Part shown: one piece after another, positions 20,153-30,474 of the stretch
Numbering within the stretch: position 1 is the stretch's first letter
Layout: each line of letters starts with the position of its first letter
Origin: Stentor coeruleus
Taxonomy: Eukaryota > Ciliophora > Heterotrichea > Heterotrichida > Stentoridae
DNA length: 64,000 bases
Reading direction: 5' to 3'
Assembly: GCA_001970955.1 (NCBI GenBank)
Contig: MPUH01000251.1
Location: 1-64,000 of the forward strand
Program-made: the position numbers and the translations under genes
The notes under the pieces: model-generated
Told to the model about the DNA's origin: nothing
Databases searched by the model: none
The model's input: the letters and a program-made list of their open reading frames with translations, nothing else

Positions 20153-20683
20153 TTATATTGACTGTCCAGGTATTCCATTTAAAAATACCCCACCATTAAA
20201 CGCAGCATTGACAAATCTAGTGACATCAGTTTTAACTCTATTATATTTCTTATCATTTTTCATAGGTTGGGGTTTTTTTTCTATAACAACAGGTTCAATT
20301 TTTGTAGACTTTTGAGATTTAACACTATTAGCCCTACCAACTACTTTCGTTACAATTGGTGGATTAACAATTTCTGCATTAACTGCCACATCAATTTTCG
20401 GCCTTTCTACACTCCTTCGATTCTTACTTCTTTTATCAACAATCCTATATAAAAACTACGTTGCATAACAATTCAAACATAAAATCCCAATATTCATTGT
20501 GTTATTAAAAACTTGATTTGTTTTCATGATATTTTCAGACATAGTCGGGGTAGAAAAAGCTTGTATTTCTTGTAAAGAAAGTCTCATTTGGCAATTTCTA
20601 CACCTTTTATCAGTAAACCCTTCTTCATCTACATTTATAGCCTGGCTTTTACTTGATCTTTGTGAACTCCTTGTGCTCTTCAT
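20153..20683 (-). CDS. Unrecognised small protein with two CxxC pairs, one 15-nt intron
   Basis: Two frames in the same register join on removal of the 15-nt intron at 20459-20445 (exons 20683-20460 and 20444-20153), giving 171 residues. The N-terminal half has RCRNCQ at about 28-33 and LCLNCY at about 69-74, so it could bind one zinc ion. A basic, probably disordered tail follows. Function and family are not recognised. Its start lies only 51 bp after the stop of the upstream gene in the same orientation, a very short spacer, so the two may share transcription or have very compact promoters. Confidence 0.7.
20445..20459 (-). other. 15-nt intron in the CxxC protein gene
   Basis: On the minus strand the sequence is GTAGTTTTTATATAG. 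It has GT-AG ends, A at position 10 and an in-frame TAG at its start. Removal restores a continuous frame (...NCYAT-IVDKRSK). Confidence 0.88.
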
Positions 20684-20734
20684 AATAAATTATATCAAAA
20701 ATGGTGTTCAACATATATATTTAAACTTTTACTA

Positions 20735-21238
20735 TCAGGTTTTTCCTTTTTCTATTATAAGTTTCCTTAATTTATTGTTTTCTTGTTCAAGAAAAAAATT
20801 AGCTTTTGTAAACTGGGAAATTTCATCAAGTAATTTCATTATTTTCATCTGTCTTTCTGTATCTCTTTCTATATAATTCAGCATTTCCTCTTTATGAAAA
20901 TTTATCATCTCGATATATTTACTGTTTACCAAGAAATGAAAAAGCTTTAAGCATTCATCGTTTAAAACTGCAGCTTCGAATTGTTCTAAGTCGATTTTTT
21001 TCATATATTCTTCTTCGTTTTGTGAAGGATCTTTATCATGTTTGTCTGATATGCCTGTAAGAACTCGGGATGGCTGGAGGATTATTGAGTCGTGAATTAG
21101 TCTATGATCACTTTCATCGTTGTTTTCGTTGTGGGATCGACTGAGTTCAATGACAAGATCGAGTTTTTCACCTTCACCGATTGCGGAGATTGAAAACCTT
21201 CCCCGTATCAAAGGAAAGTTCATATTAGAATTATTCAT
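20735..21238 (-). CDS. Unrecognised 167-residue acidic/coiled-coil protein
   Basis: The N-terminal half is polar and acidic. The C-terminal half (about 85-165) is helical with a coiled-coil stretch ending FFLEQENNKLRKLIIEKGK. The ATG at 21238 follows a stop-containing G/T-rich + strand flank, as expected for a minus-strand 5' flank. The gene ends with TGA TAG TAA in a row, and the next gene starts 51 bp later. No family was recognised. Confidence 0.65.
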   Translation of the reverse strand: MNNSNMNFPLIRGRFSISAIGEGEKLDLVIELSRSHNENNDESDHRLIHDSIILQPSRVLTGISDKHDKDPSQNEEEYMKKIDLEQFEAAVLNDECLKLFHFLVNSKYIEMINFHKEEMLNYIERDTERQMKIMKLLDEISQFTKANFFLEQENNKLRKLIIEKGKT

Positions 21239-22473
21239 TATTTGTGAATATAGAATATTATATGTATGTAGTTGGTAGGTTTTTAAGAAAATTATGAGTT
21301 GGTGTGATTTTAGGATTAGAAGGATTTTGTGCGGATATTTTTTTTATGATGAGAATTTTTTGTCCTTTTTTAGGTAAGGAGTGCAGTTTTTTATGGGATT
21401 TTTATTATGTTTTTTTTGAAAGATGTGTTTTGTGAATTTGTGGGTGATTATGATGTGGAATTTTTGATTAGGCTTTTTGGTGAGTAGATGCTGGCTTAGT
21501 GATTTGAGATTTTAGAATAGAATTAGGTATTTGGATTTAAAATTATGAATTTTATGAACTATTGCATGAAGACTAGTAAGGATGTTTGAATTACGGTTAT
21601 GGTGTTTTTTATATTGTTTTAGCTTGGGTAAAGTTTTGTTATTTTTTTTATGTAAAGTAATTTTAAATTTTTATTTCTTTATTTTATCATATGTACTCTT
21701 GATATGCAATTCAGGCATCATATAAAATATCTTCTCTTCTAAAACTTGGCAAACTTTTCCATCAATTATAATAAACCTTATTGAATCCTATTAAATCACA
21801 TAATTTTTTTAACTTCAAAGAATTTTTAAGCCTATATTTTTCTTTACAAGTATCTTAAGCATTACAAATTCTTATCACAAATAATCATAACTTCTTATAA
21901 ATTATAAAACTTTTTATAAAATATAAAACTCATACAAATTCTGCAGTTCACAAACATTCTAATATTTGCTTAATTAAAAACTTATTCTTTTTTAATTTTA
22001 ATCCATAATTTAAAAATTGTCTAACCTCTTACAAGTTCACATGAAAATATTTTACATCTAAAATTATCCCTTGCACATTAACAACAGTAATTAATTATTA
22101 AACTCATTAAAAACCTAACAATTTTGTAATATAAAAATCCTCAATCATCTTCCGCTACAAAAATAATCTCAAAAATCAACCAAAAGTTATTCTCCAAATC
22201 TACAATAAAACTATCTATTAATTCTTTATCAAACTTCAACAAAACAGTAATTAAAAAAATATTATCATCTCATTACAATCTAACATAAACTCTTCTCTAA
22301 TATTCCTAAAAATCCTAAACTTCATCAATACATCAAAATCCTAATAACCTCCTTACCCACTACTTCTAATCATAAAATCTCTTTTTATTATTCTACCAAA
22401 CCAAAAAGCCCATTCTCATCATCAACACAAAAAAAACCCAGTTTAACCTATCATAACATTATAATAAAGCAAT
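21239..22473. other. Divergent intergenic region with a clear skew switch
   Basis: The 1.2 kb lie between divergent starts. The + strand is G/T-rich from 21239 to about 21660 and A/C-rich from there to 22473, so both sense 5' flanks are A/C-rich and the switch near 21660 marks the boundary. No open frame or RNA gene was found. Confidence 0.65.
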
Positions 22474-24753
22474 ATGGAAGAAATATGGCTTGGGCTTGAA
22501 ACAAGGGTTCGAACCCTAATGAAAGAAATTCTTGAACCTACAATCCGTAGAGCTCTAGAAAACAAAGAATCAATCGACAAAATCTGTAAACAACAAGAAA
22601 TCATGTATTACCGTTTAGACGATTTAGACATGAACATGGGAAAATACACTCGTAAAGTTGCCACAATAGATGACATGTCAAAAAGAATCTCAGAATTCGA
22701 AGCATCTTTACGCCTTGTAGACGTACGTTTTAACCGAGATCGTGAAGAAATCAAAACTGAAGTCACAGGTTTCAACTCCAGACTCATCAACTTTGGTGAA
22801 TATCTAAACGTATTTGATCATACAAAAGAAGCATTAAAAAATGATTTAACAACATTGACATATGCTTTACAATCAGTAAAAAGCTATAGTGAAGAAAGGC
22901 TTCAATTAGAAAAAGAGGAAACAAGGGAAAAATTTCACTCGATAGAATCAGCTTTATTAAAAAATGAAGTCAAACTTGCCCAAGCGGAAAAAACGGTTAA
23001 AGGACTTGGTAAGGAAATTGGGGAAATGAACACTTTGCTACATACAACAGCTCATTCAACTGAAGATTTAGTGAAAAAAACTAAGGATTTAAGGAAGTCA
23101 TATAAGTTTATGAAGAAAAATGCTTTTGATAACATAGAAAAACTTAGAGTTGTGTCTGTGAAAAACATGACAGAAGCACAGATTTCTGATAGGAGAATTT
23201 TAGATATTATAGCAAATGAGCTTCCTATAAGAAACAGGCTTATGATATCAGATATTCTTCATACAATAATTACAGATCAGCGCCAAATACATAATTTAGC
23301 CCAACTTGAACTCCAAAAATTCAATCAAATAAACGAGTCTTCATTAGTCCCTGAGCTTAAATCTTTATTATCACAAAGTCGTTCAAGGGCAATAGAAATC
23401 ATGTCAAAACCGATAACTGATAAAGCAGACCTTTTTAACCCTAATGATATAAACTCACGAATGAGAGGAAGACGAGGAAGACAAAGAACAGTTTTTGTTA
23501 TAAAAAAAGATAGTATTGAACTTGATTCTCCAATAGCAATACGAAGAGAATCTAATAAAATCCATAGAATTGAATCACGTATAAAGCCTAATCAACCTCT
23601 TGAGAAAATCGAAGAAGAATTCTCACCAAGGCGAAACAGTATAAAAACAAACAGTTATTCACCAATTAAAAAAATCGAACCTTTTGTCCCTGAAAAAAGC
23701 ATTACAGATGATGTTGATAGGCATTTAAGGAAAAGTGAAATGATGTCTTTAAGAGATTATGATGTTATAAAAGATGAACTTAAAATTGCTAGGTATAATA
23801 CTTTAATAAAACAAGGTACGGATATTGAAGAAGAAGAAGCTGATGATGAGTCTTTTAATAGTTCATGTTCATATCCACCACCTATTGATTATCATCCTAT
23901 TATAGAAGATGTGAAAACAGAAATAATAGGTTTGATTCAAGAACTTAAAAAATGTCATGAAAAAGATAAGATGATATTTATGGAGACGGTAAAAGAGATT
24001 AGAGAAGATATGGAAAAAAAACATAAATTTGTTTTGATGACTATAGAAAAAGTGGCTAATGATGCGAAGCAGGATTTGAAAGAATCGGAGATGATTATAA
24101 AGCAAGGGTTAGCTGAATGCACTTCAGCGATTAATATGAGGAAAAGGGATCAGAGTGATTTTACAACTGAGATAAAAGCTTTAAATCAGAAAGCTGAAGG
24201 TATTGAAGGACAATATGGGGCTATTAATGAGAGAATGGATAGTGTTAATAGGATATTAGAGTCGATATCGGAGGCTGTGAGGATTATAAATGTTTTGTGT
24301 AAGCAGGATGAGATTGATAGAGAAAGTATTGCTTTAATGGGATATAAAGAAGGGAAAAATTTGAAAACTTCAAAACCTATTGTGACTATTGAAAAGCAAT
24401 GCTTGTCATGTACAGGACAAAGCTCTATAGTTTTATCAGCTTTTAAAATGGCATGTCTTGCTTATTCACCATCTCAAGTAACTTATAGGGATTCAACATA
24501 TACACGTAAAGATTTAATTGATATCCAAGGGCAGATTTTGTCTGTCATTAAATTTGACAAAAATTTGCAATTTTCTTCAATCCTTGACGAACTTCGTGGT
24601 GGCAGAAGCAAGACAGCATCTTATATCAAAATCCGACCACTTTCAGTCCCTTCTAGTGCATTCACTTTACAAACCCCTAGAGCTGACTTTTCATTAGACA
24701 ACAACGAATTCCCTCCTCTTCTTAAAAAGCACGGGAGTATAGCTCCTTCATAA
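22474..24753 (+). CDS. Large coiled-coil protein with a C-terminal CLSC motif region
   Basis: The 759-residue protein is not recognised as a named family. Residues 1-290 form almost continuous coiled coil. About 310-470 is polar with Arg/Ser-rich linkers (RMRGRRGRQR). A second coiled coil runs from about 470 to 620. A compact segment near 640-690 contains EKQCLSCTGQSSIVLSAFKM and then YRDSTYTRKDLI, followed by a short tail. The dense heptads and overall shape resemble ciliate basal-body or cortical structural proteins, which is inference. It is a single exon with an A/C-rich 5' flank, and the start is the first ATG of the frame. Confidence 0.8.
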   Translation: MEEIWLGLETRVRTLMKEILEPTIRRALENKESIDKICKQQEIMYYRLDDLDMNMGKYTRKVATIDDMSKRISEFEASLRLVDVRFNRDREEIKTEVTGFNSRLINFGEYLNVFDHTKEALKNDLTTLTYALQSVKSYSEERLQLEKEETREKFHSIESALLKNEVKLAQAEKTVKGLGKEIGEMNTLLHTTAHSTEDLVKKTKDLRKSYKFMKKNAFDNIEKLRVVSVKNMTEAQISDRRILDIIANELPIRNRLMISDILHTIITDQRQIHNLAQLELQKFNQINESSLVPELKSLLSQSRSRAIEIMSKPITDKADLFNPNDINSRMRGRRGRQRTVFVIKKDSIELDSPIAIRRESNKIHRIESRIKPNQPLEKIEEEFSPRRNSIKTNSYSPIKKIEPFVPEKSITDDVDRHLRKSEMMSLRDYDVIKDELKIARYNTLIKQGTDIEEEEADDESFNSSCSYPPPIDYHPIIEDVKTEIIGLIQELKKCHEKDKMIFMETVKEIREDMEKKHKFVLMTIEKVANDAKQDLKESEMIIKQGLAECTSAINMRKRDQSDFTTEIKALNQKAEGIEGQYGAINERMDSVNRILESISEAVRIINVLCKQDEIDRESIALMGYKEGKNLKTSKPIVTIEKQCLSCTGQSSIVLSAFKMACLAYSPSQVTYRDSTYTRKDLIDIQGQILSVIKFDKNLQFSSILDELRGGRSKTASYIKIRPLSVPSSAFTLQTPRADFSLDNNEFPPLLKKHGSIAPS

Positions 24754-24935
24754 ATTCATAAAATCATGACACGATATATAATAAAAAATAAATTCACAAC
24801 AAACTTTATTCATACTAAAATTCCACTTCACCAAAGATTTTTCTCTCTAAAATTTTAAATTCTAATCAAACCCTTCTTCATTATTCCTAACCCCAAAAAA
24901 TCATATTATAATTTATCAAAATTTACAATTAATTC

Positions 24936-26243
24936 ATGGGTATCTGCTTTTATAAAAACCAGCCTGCAATCAATGCTTCACTATTATACAACTTCAATCA
25001 AATTTCATATCCAAGAAAAAGTTCCATAGAACTAAAAAAAATAAACTCTCAAGGTAGATATAAAGAAAAAAAAATAGTCTCTTTTATCAACACAGAACCT
25101 ATAATTTGTATAAGTTCAGATTTAAGTTGTAATATTCCTATGTGGGGATCAGGTAAAACATAAACAGCATGTACACTTCCAGGTCTAGACCCAAATGGAA
25201 AAGTTGTAAAAAAATGTCAAGACTTATGTTTTACATATACTGATGGTCAATCAACAATCCTCGGGGTCTTTGATGGTCATGAACAAAATGGAGAGCTTAT
25301 AAGTGACTTTTGTGTAAAAGAGTCTAAATATATTTTCATTAATTCTATGAAATTCTTCAATGATCGACCTATAGAATTGCTTATTACTATCATAGAAACT
25401 ATATGTGAAAAACTCAAAAACCCTAATTCTATTATAAATATAGAAAACTCAGGCTGCTCATGTACTCTAGCATTAATCCATAATAATTCTTTATATATAG
25501 CAAATTTAGGTGATACAAGAGCTATTCTTGGGACATTCAAAGAATCTTCATCCCCAAATCTTAAAACTGCATCTTTTATTCAAGAAAAAGATTTTCTATT
25601 AGAAATATCAAAACGTAGGTCGACAATGCTCAGAAACGAGCCAAACGCATTACAATTGACTATAGACCATTCAACAAAAAATATAAAAGAAATGCTAAGA
25701 ATCCTCAAATCAGGAGGATGTTTACAACAGAATTGTAATAAATATGGTAACAGATATGGTCCTTATTATATATGGAAAAATTATAGTAATAAGCCTGGGA
25801 TTCTTATTTCACGTTGTATAGGGTATACTTGTGCTAAAGATATTGGGATAATCTCAGATCCTGATATTATAACTGAAGATTTAACTATAGATGATAAGTT
25901 TTTAGTTTTGGGGACTAAAGGGATATGGGATGTTATGAGTAATAAAGATGTTGTAAATTTTATAGCTGGATATAAGGATCAAGCAAAAAAAGTTGGAATA
26001 AATTATTGTGTTAATAATGATGTAAGTGTTGATAATAGTTGTATTGCAAGGCTATTATGTGAAGAAGCACGTGTTAGATGGTTAACTTTGGTAGAAAATG
26101 AGAATTGTATTATAGAGGATATAACTTGTATTGTGTTAGAATTTGATTGTGGAATTAGTAGGAAAATTAATACTGGGAGTAGGATATCGATTGAAAAAGT
26201 TTATAGGGTTGATAAAGAAAAGAAGTATAGGTTGCTATTTTAA
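24936..26243 (+). CDS. PP2C-family phosphatase-like protein, one 15-nt intron, metal-site residue changed
   Basis: The 15-nt intron at 25153-25167 joins exons 24936-25152 and 25168-26243 into a 430-residue protein. PP2C motifs follow in order: CQDLCF (the family's NQD position), GVFDGHEQNG, ANLGDTRAILG, LTIDHSTKN with LRILKSGG, SRCIGYTCAKDIGIISDPDI, FLVLGTKGIWDVMS and a final EDITCIVLEF. PP2C enzymes are metal-dependent Ser/Thr phosphatases. The usual SDG of the SDGxWD motif is here TKG, so the metal-binding aspartate is replaced by lysine. Activity may be weak or lost. It could be a pseudophosphatase. Fold assignment is strong; catalysis is uncertain. Confidence 0.88.
25153..25167 (+). other. 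15-nt intron in the PP2C-like gene
   Basis: The sequence is GTAAAACATAAACAG. It has GT-AG ends, A at position 10 and an in-frame TAA. Removal joins MWGS to ACTLPGLDP and on to the conserved GVFDGH. Confidence 0.92.
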
Positions 26244-26681
26244 GGTGCTTTTAGGTTATAGTTAAAATAATATGAAAGGCTTTGCTGATTGTATTGTAGG
26301 ATGATTATTTTTATGGTTTTAGTTTTTTGAAGATGAATTTTGATGCTGAGGTTAAAGGGCTTGGAGGGATGATTTAAGAATTTATTGTTAAAAAAGGAAA
26401 GATTGAGGATTAGTGAATGATAGGATTTAGGATGTTGGATTTTTATTAGGATGTTGTCGATTATGCTTAATTTCGATTATGAAGGTTTAAGTATATTTTA
26501 TAGATTAATATCTTTTAGGGTATTTAGGTTTCTTGTAAATATTTAATGATGAGGATAATTGTGGTATATAAGAGAATTAGGGTAGTTTCCATTTATACAA
26601 TAGATATAACAAATAGTAAAAAGCAATATAAACTGAATTAGTATTGTATTTATAAGCATATTTTTTATTGTTATATACATT
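26244..26681. other. Intergenic region between plus-strand genes
   Basis: About 440 bp, G/T-rich on the + strand up to about 26560, matching the 3' flank of the PP2C-like gene. The last 100 bp are AT-rich. No gene is visible. Confidence 0.5.
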
Positions 26682-29090
26682 ATGAATACAAAGAGAAAAT
26701 CATTTGATAAAGGTCTGAGTATTCAGAGAGTTTTAACACCAAAAGGACCATTTAAAAAGAATTTACTTACTGATCCTCCATATGATCCTCCTCATTTTTC
26801 AAGCACCAACTATTTAGGAAATGGTTTCGATATAAGCACTCCAAAGTCTTCAATAAGAAGTTATTCAAATTTTATTGTAGCTCTAGAAAATCTAATTTTC
26901 AAACTAGACTCTAACATAAAAATAGGATCAGAAGCAGATATCTTAGTCATTATAGAAAAAGCTATAAACGCATTAAAAAATCCTACTAGTTCGTGTGATA
27001 ATTGTTTGAAAAAAAGTGAAAACATTGAAAACCTGAGAAATGATTTAAGAGCCCATCAAATAGAAGCTATTAAAGAGATGGAAAAGATTCAAGAAATAAA
27101 GGCCCAGATGAAAAAATATGAATCGCTTATAAAACAAAAGGAAAAAGACTTAAATATAAGAGAATCAAATTTTTTAAGTGAAAAAGATTGGCTTGAAAAA
27201 AAAGCTAGAGAAATTGAGCATATGAAAAAAAGTTTGGAGATAGAAAAGAATGGGGTGGCTTTTGAAAGGAAAAAAATATTAGAAGAACAGAAAGAAGTTG
27301 GACAGAAGTTTAAAAATTTAGATGGTAAGTTTATAAAGTTGAACAAACAACTTCTTTCAACATCCCCAACAAACTCTAGTCTTAAAGAAAAAGAACTTCA
27401 AGCTCTTCAGGAAGCTATCAACTCAGAAAAACATGAAATCAACTTAAAAAATCAATATTTTACCATTTTGGCTGAAGATTTATCTAAACAAGAAAAAACC
27501 CTACAACTTAAAGAAAATTCCCTACAATCCAAAGAACAAGAACTAACTTTAAAAGAACAACTCATACAAAAACGTGAAAAAGAACTTAAAGATATCACCC
27601 AAACACTAGAAAACACCAAACAAAAACTTGAAGAAAAAGACAAAGAGCAAGAAAAAATCTTCCAAGAAAAGTCTAAAAACTTAGATGACCTAGAACAAAA
27701 GCTCAAATCCCAAAAGAAGGAAATGAAAAATAAAATCAAAATCCTTAACACCCAACTTCTAAAGTTTGACACAATAAAAAAATCTATACATGAAGACCCA
27801 AGAGAAGAACCACAACAAGATAAACCTATGCCGCTCTTAACGAAAAATCTAATCCCACCTAGTATAAGTGATGTTTTGAAACATGCTATAGAAGATGTAT
27901 CAGGGAGAGGGAAATCATCAACACCTTTACCAAAATCAAGTAGTACATCATTTAAAAATCCTAATACAACAGAACAAGGGATAAAAAACAATCAAAAAAC
28001 TGAAACTTATGACCCGAAACCAAAATGCATAAGCTTGAATAACTCTTTTTTAAGCGAAAAAAAAATAGACACTAACAAAGCTATGATGCAAAATCCATTC
28101 GACAAAATTATAAACAGTAAACCTAAAAATCCTTTTTTCAAAAGTAAAAATATTGAACAAAATAATGAAGAAGATGAACAAGACTGGCTTATGAGTCCAC
28201 TTGATAAGATAAAAAGGACAACAAGTAGTTTATCAAGGTCTTTAATCCAAGATTTACATTCAGAAAAACCTTGTGAAAACACAGAATTCTTGACAAAAAG
28301 CTTGGTGAGCATAGAAAACGCTCTTGAAGACAAAGAACAAGAACTCATACAAAGGAAAAAACTTTTAGACAAACGTGAAACCGACTGTTACATTAAAGAA
28401 AAAAAACTTGAAGAACAAGAAAAGTCTTTAAAATCCGCAGTTTTCTACAAACAAACCGCAGAAGACCTTCAAAAAGACATCCAAAACCTCGAAACTTTCA
28501 AAAAAAAATACGAAGACCTAAGCCTCTCATACGAATCCTACATCAAAAAATACGAAGACCTCTACGAATCCCACAAATTCTACAAAAAACAATGCGAAGA
28601 CCTACAAAAATCTTCCCAAAATCAAGGAAGCTACGAAAATCTTATACAAATCCAACAAGAAAATCAACACTACAAACAACGATGCTTAGAACTCCAACAA
28701 ATCCTCCAAGCTAAAGAATCTGAATTCGAAGAACTTTCTTATTTAATCGATTTTACTAATGATATCCAAGCAAAAATCCAACAAAACTCCAACAAAGAAA
28801 AAGAACTTGAAGAACTCCAACATACCCTCGAATTACAAAAACAAGAACTTGAACAGACGGCCGAAACTTTACAAAAGATCTTTTTAGACTTAGAAGTTCA
28901 AAAACAAACCCTAGACCTAGAAAAAGAACTGATAAAAGGGGAAAAAGAAAGCAATGAACATTTTTTTAGACAGGAAACGATAAACCTTGCAAATAAAGAA
29001 AATGAGTTACTTAAAAAATACGAAGCTAGTGACGACTCAGAATCTTCAGAATGTCAGAACATCTTTATAAAATACACTCCTAAAAAATAA
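26682..29090 (+). CDS. Long coiled-coil protein, function not recognised
   Basis: The protein has 802 residues. The first 60 are polar (phosphorylatable Ser/Pro). A short globular part at about 65-110 contains CDNCLKK. Coiled coil occupies about 115-365 and 525-790. Between them is a Pro/Ser/Lys-rich linker. The coils carry internal repeats such as KEKELQ, KEQELTLKEQL and KYEDLYESH. Long two-part coiled coils occur in centrosome, basal-body and tether proteins, but no specific family can be named. Its stop lies only 18 bp from the stop of the convergent GPCR gene, so their 3' ends are likely to overlap. Base use is A/C-rich through most of 27350-28800. Confidence 0.78.
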   Translation: MNTKRKSFDKGLSIQRVLTPKGPFKKNLLTDPPYDPPHFSSTNYLGNGFDISTPKSSIRSYSNFIVALENLIFKLDSNIKIGSEADILVIIEKAINALKNPTSSCDNCLKKSENIENLRNDLRAHQIEAIKEMEKIQEIKAQMKKYESLIKQKEKDLNIRESNFLSEKDWLEKKAREIEHMKKSLEIEKNGVAFERKKILEEQKEVGQKFKNLDGKFIKLNKQLLSTSPTNSSLKEKELQALQEAINSEKHEINLKNQYFTILAEDLSKQEKTLQLKENSLQSKEQELTLKEQLIQKREKELKDITQTLENTKQKLEEKDKEQEKIFQEKSKNLDDLEQKLKSQKKEMKNKIKILNTQLLKFDTIKKSIHEDPREEPQQDKPMPLLTKNLIPPSISDVLKHAIEDVSGRGKSSTPLPKSSSTSFKNPNTTEQGIKNNQKTETYDPKPKCISLNNSFLSEKKIDTNKAMMQNPFDKIINSKPKNPFFKSKNIEQNNEEDEQDWLMSPLDKIKRTTSSLSRSLIQDLHSEKPCENTEFLTKSLVSIENALEDKEQELIQRKKLLDKRETDCYIKEKKLEEQEKSLKSAVFYKQTAEDLQKDIQNLETFKKKYEDLSLSYESYIKKYEDLYESHKFYKKQCEDLQKSSQNQGSYENLIQIQQENQHYKQRCLELQQILQAKESEFEELSYLIDFTNDIQAKIQQNSNKEKELEELQHTLELQKQELEQTAETLQKIFLDLEVQKQTLDLEKELIKGEKESNEHFFRQETINLANKENELLKKYEASDDSESSECQNIFIKYTPKK

Positions 29091-29108
29091 AGATAATAAA
29101 ATTTTCAT

Positions 29109-29975
29109 TTAAATTGACATGTTAACAAAAATATTGTTTATAGACCCATGTCTTGATTTATTATGTCTTTTAAATGAATCAATAATAGTTTCTTTAACAT
29201 TATCAGTAAGCCCATAACATATTGCATTAAGTAATCCAATAGTTGAAGTAGTAATAGCTGAAAGCATAGTAAGCCAATATATAGTATCATTTGTTATGAT
29301 TTCAAAAAGTCTTTTACTTAGCAATGGTAAATAACATATAACAATAACTAAAGGGTACCATTTAAATCTATTGAAAAGTTTTTGTTTGCTACTAAGTTCA
29401 TGTGGGCTTTGTTCAAGTAAATTGATTTCACTTTTGATTACTGAGATTATTTTATAATAGCTTATAATATTGATTATAAGGACTAATAACATGAATATAT
29501 AAAATCCTCCAATACGCCATAAATACACATATTTGTCATTTACAATCCAACACCAACCTTTATCTTGACCATAGCTATTTGTAGTTGCTGGTAATGAGAT
29601 TATAAATAATGGGATTATATATCCTATGAATATCATAAGAATATGATATTTTTGTATATTACTAGTTTCATGGATTACTACACAATATAAGCATATTGCT
29701 ATTATGCTTGTCCATATTAATCCACTTAAAGAACCAAAACTTGTTAGAAATGCTTGAGCTAGGCAGAAATTTTCTGGATTTGAAGGTAACATAAAACCTA
29801 TAGCTCTTATTGTATCAGCTAAGGACATATAGAATACTAGTTTAAAAGCATAGGATCGAAGGATTTTGTAGCTTAGGAAAAGAAGTATGATTGATAGACT
29901 TCCTAGGAGGCTGATTGAGTTACAGATTAGTAGAGTTAGGTGGATAGTGTCTATTTCTTGTGAAGATATGGGCAT
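29109..29975 (-). CDS. Seven-transmembrane receptor, cAMP-receptor-like (class E) GPCR
   Basis: The 288-residue protein has seven hydrophobic segments with short loops. After a polar N-terminus, TM1 is at about 12-32, TM2 40-60, TM3 77-98, TM4 112-132, TM5 153-178 and TM6/7 205-260. The second extracellular loop carries GWCWIVNDKYVYLWR, like the CW-motif loop of Dictyostelium cAMP receptors, and the TM5 helix follows directly. The C-terminal tail is short, with SFKRHNKS. Such receptors couple to heterotrimeric G proteins; the ligand cannot be read from the sequence. It is convergent with the coiled-coil gene, 18 bp apart. Confidence 0.82.
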   Translation of the reverse strand: MPISSQEIDTIHLTLLICNSISLLGSLSIILLFLSYKILRSYAFKLVFYMSLADTIRAIGFMLPSNPENFCLAQAFLTSFGSLSGLIWTSIIAICLYCVVIHETSNIQKYHILMIFIGYIIPLFIISLPATTNSYGQDKGWCWIVNDKYVYLWRIGGFYIFMLLVLIINIISYYKIISVIKSEINLLEQSPHELSSKQKLFNRFKWYPLVIVICYLPLLSKRLFEIITNDTIYWLTMLSAITTSTIGLLNAICYGLTDNVKETIIDSFKRHNKSRHGSINNIFVNMSI

Positions 29976-30312
29976 GATTATTATTATAGTATGGATTTTA
30001 TATATCAGCAGGAGAAAAAAGATAAAATTTAAGAGGAAATTTAATAACTGGGTTATAATGATTTGATGAAAAAAACAAGAAATGCTAGGAATATCTGGTA
30101 TTATAAATAAATATATGATAAAAGATTATTTATATTATTATAGTGGAAAATTATATATATATATTTTTTAGGAGAGAATATAATTTTTCAAGGTTTTATT
30201 TAATAGGGATTTATGTTGTAATCGTTTTGATGTATGTTTATTATATGTTTCAAGGATTATATGTAAACAAATGTTTGCTGTGTTTTCTTTTATATATTGT
30301 GTAGTGTTTCTT
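29976..30312. other. Intergenic region upstream of the GPCR gene
   Basis: About 340 bp of AT-rich sequence, G-containing and C-poor on the + strand, as expected for the 5' flank of a minus-strand gene. No gene or RNA was recognised. Confidence 0.45.
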
Positions 30313-30474
30313 TTATTCAACAAGCTTTGGAGAATTTTCTAAAATTTTTTCCTCTTCATTTTCGATTTTTTTAAATATATATTTTGCTTGTTTATGCTTA
30401 AAAGCCATTTCGATTTTATCTATCAAATTAGTTAATGTGTCTATATGATTTATAGGTATTGGGTGTGTTTTCAT
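30313..30474 (-). CDS. Possible 53-residue microprotein
   Basis: An ATG at 30474 opens a 53-codon frame ending in TAA: MKTHPIPINHIDTLTNLIDK, then an amphipathic Lys/Glu-rich helix and NSPKLVE. Residue use is that of a real helical protein, not of AT-rich noise, and the sequence before the ATG is G/T-rich on the + strand like other minus-strand 5' flanks. I see no intron linking it to another exon. The family is unknown. It could also be a chance frame or a gene remnant. Confidence 0.45.
   Translation of the reverse strand: MKTHPIPINHIDTLTNLIDKIEMAFKHKQAKYIFKKIENEEEKILENSPKLVE

Noticed and set aside
20684-20734. An intron joining the two small minus-strand genes at 20153-21238
   Set aside because: The upstream frame ends with TGA TAG TAA before any usable GT-AG 15-mer, and the downstream gene has its own ATG.
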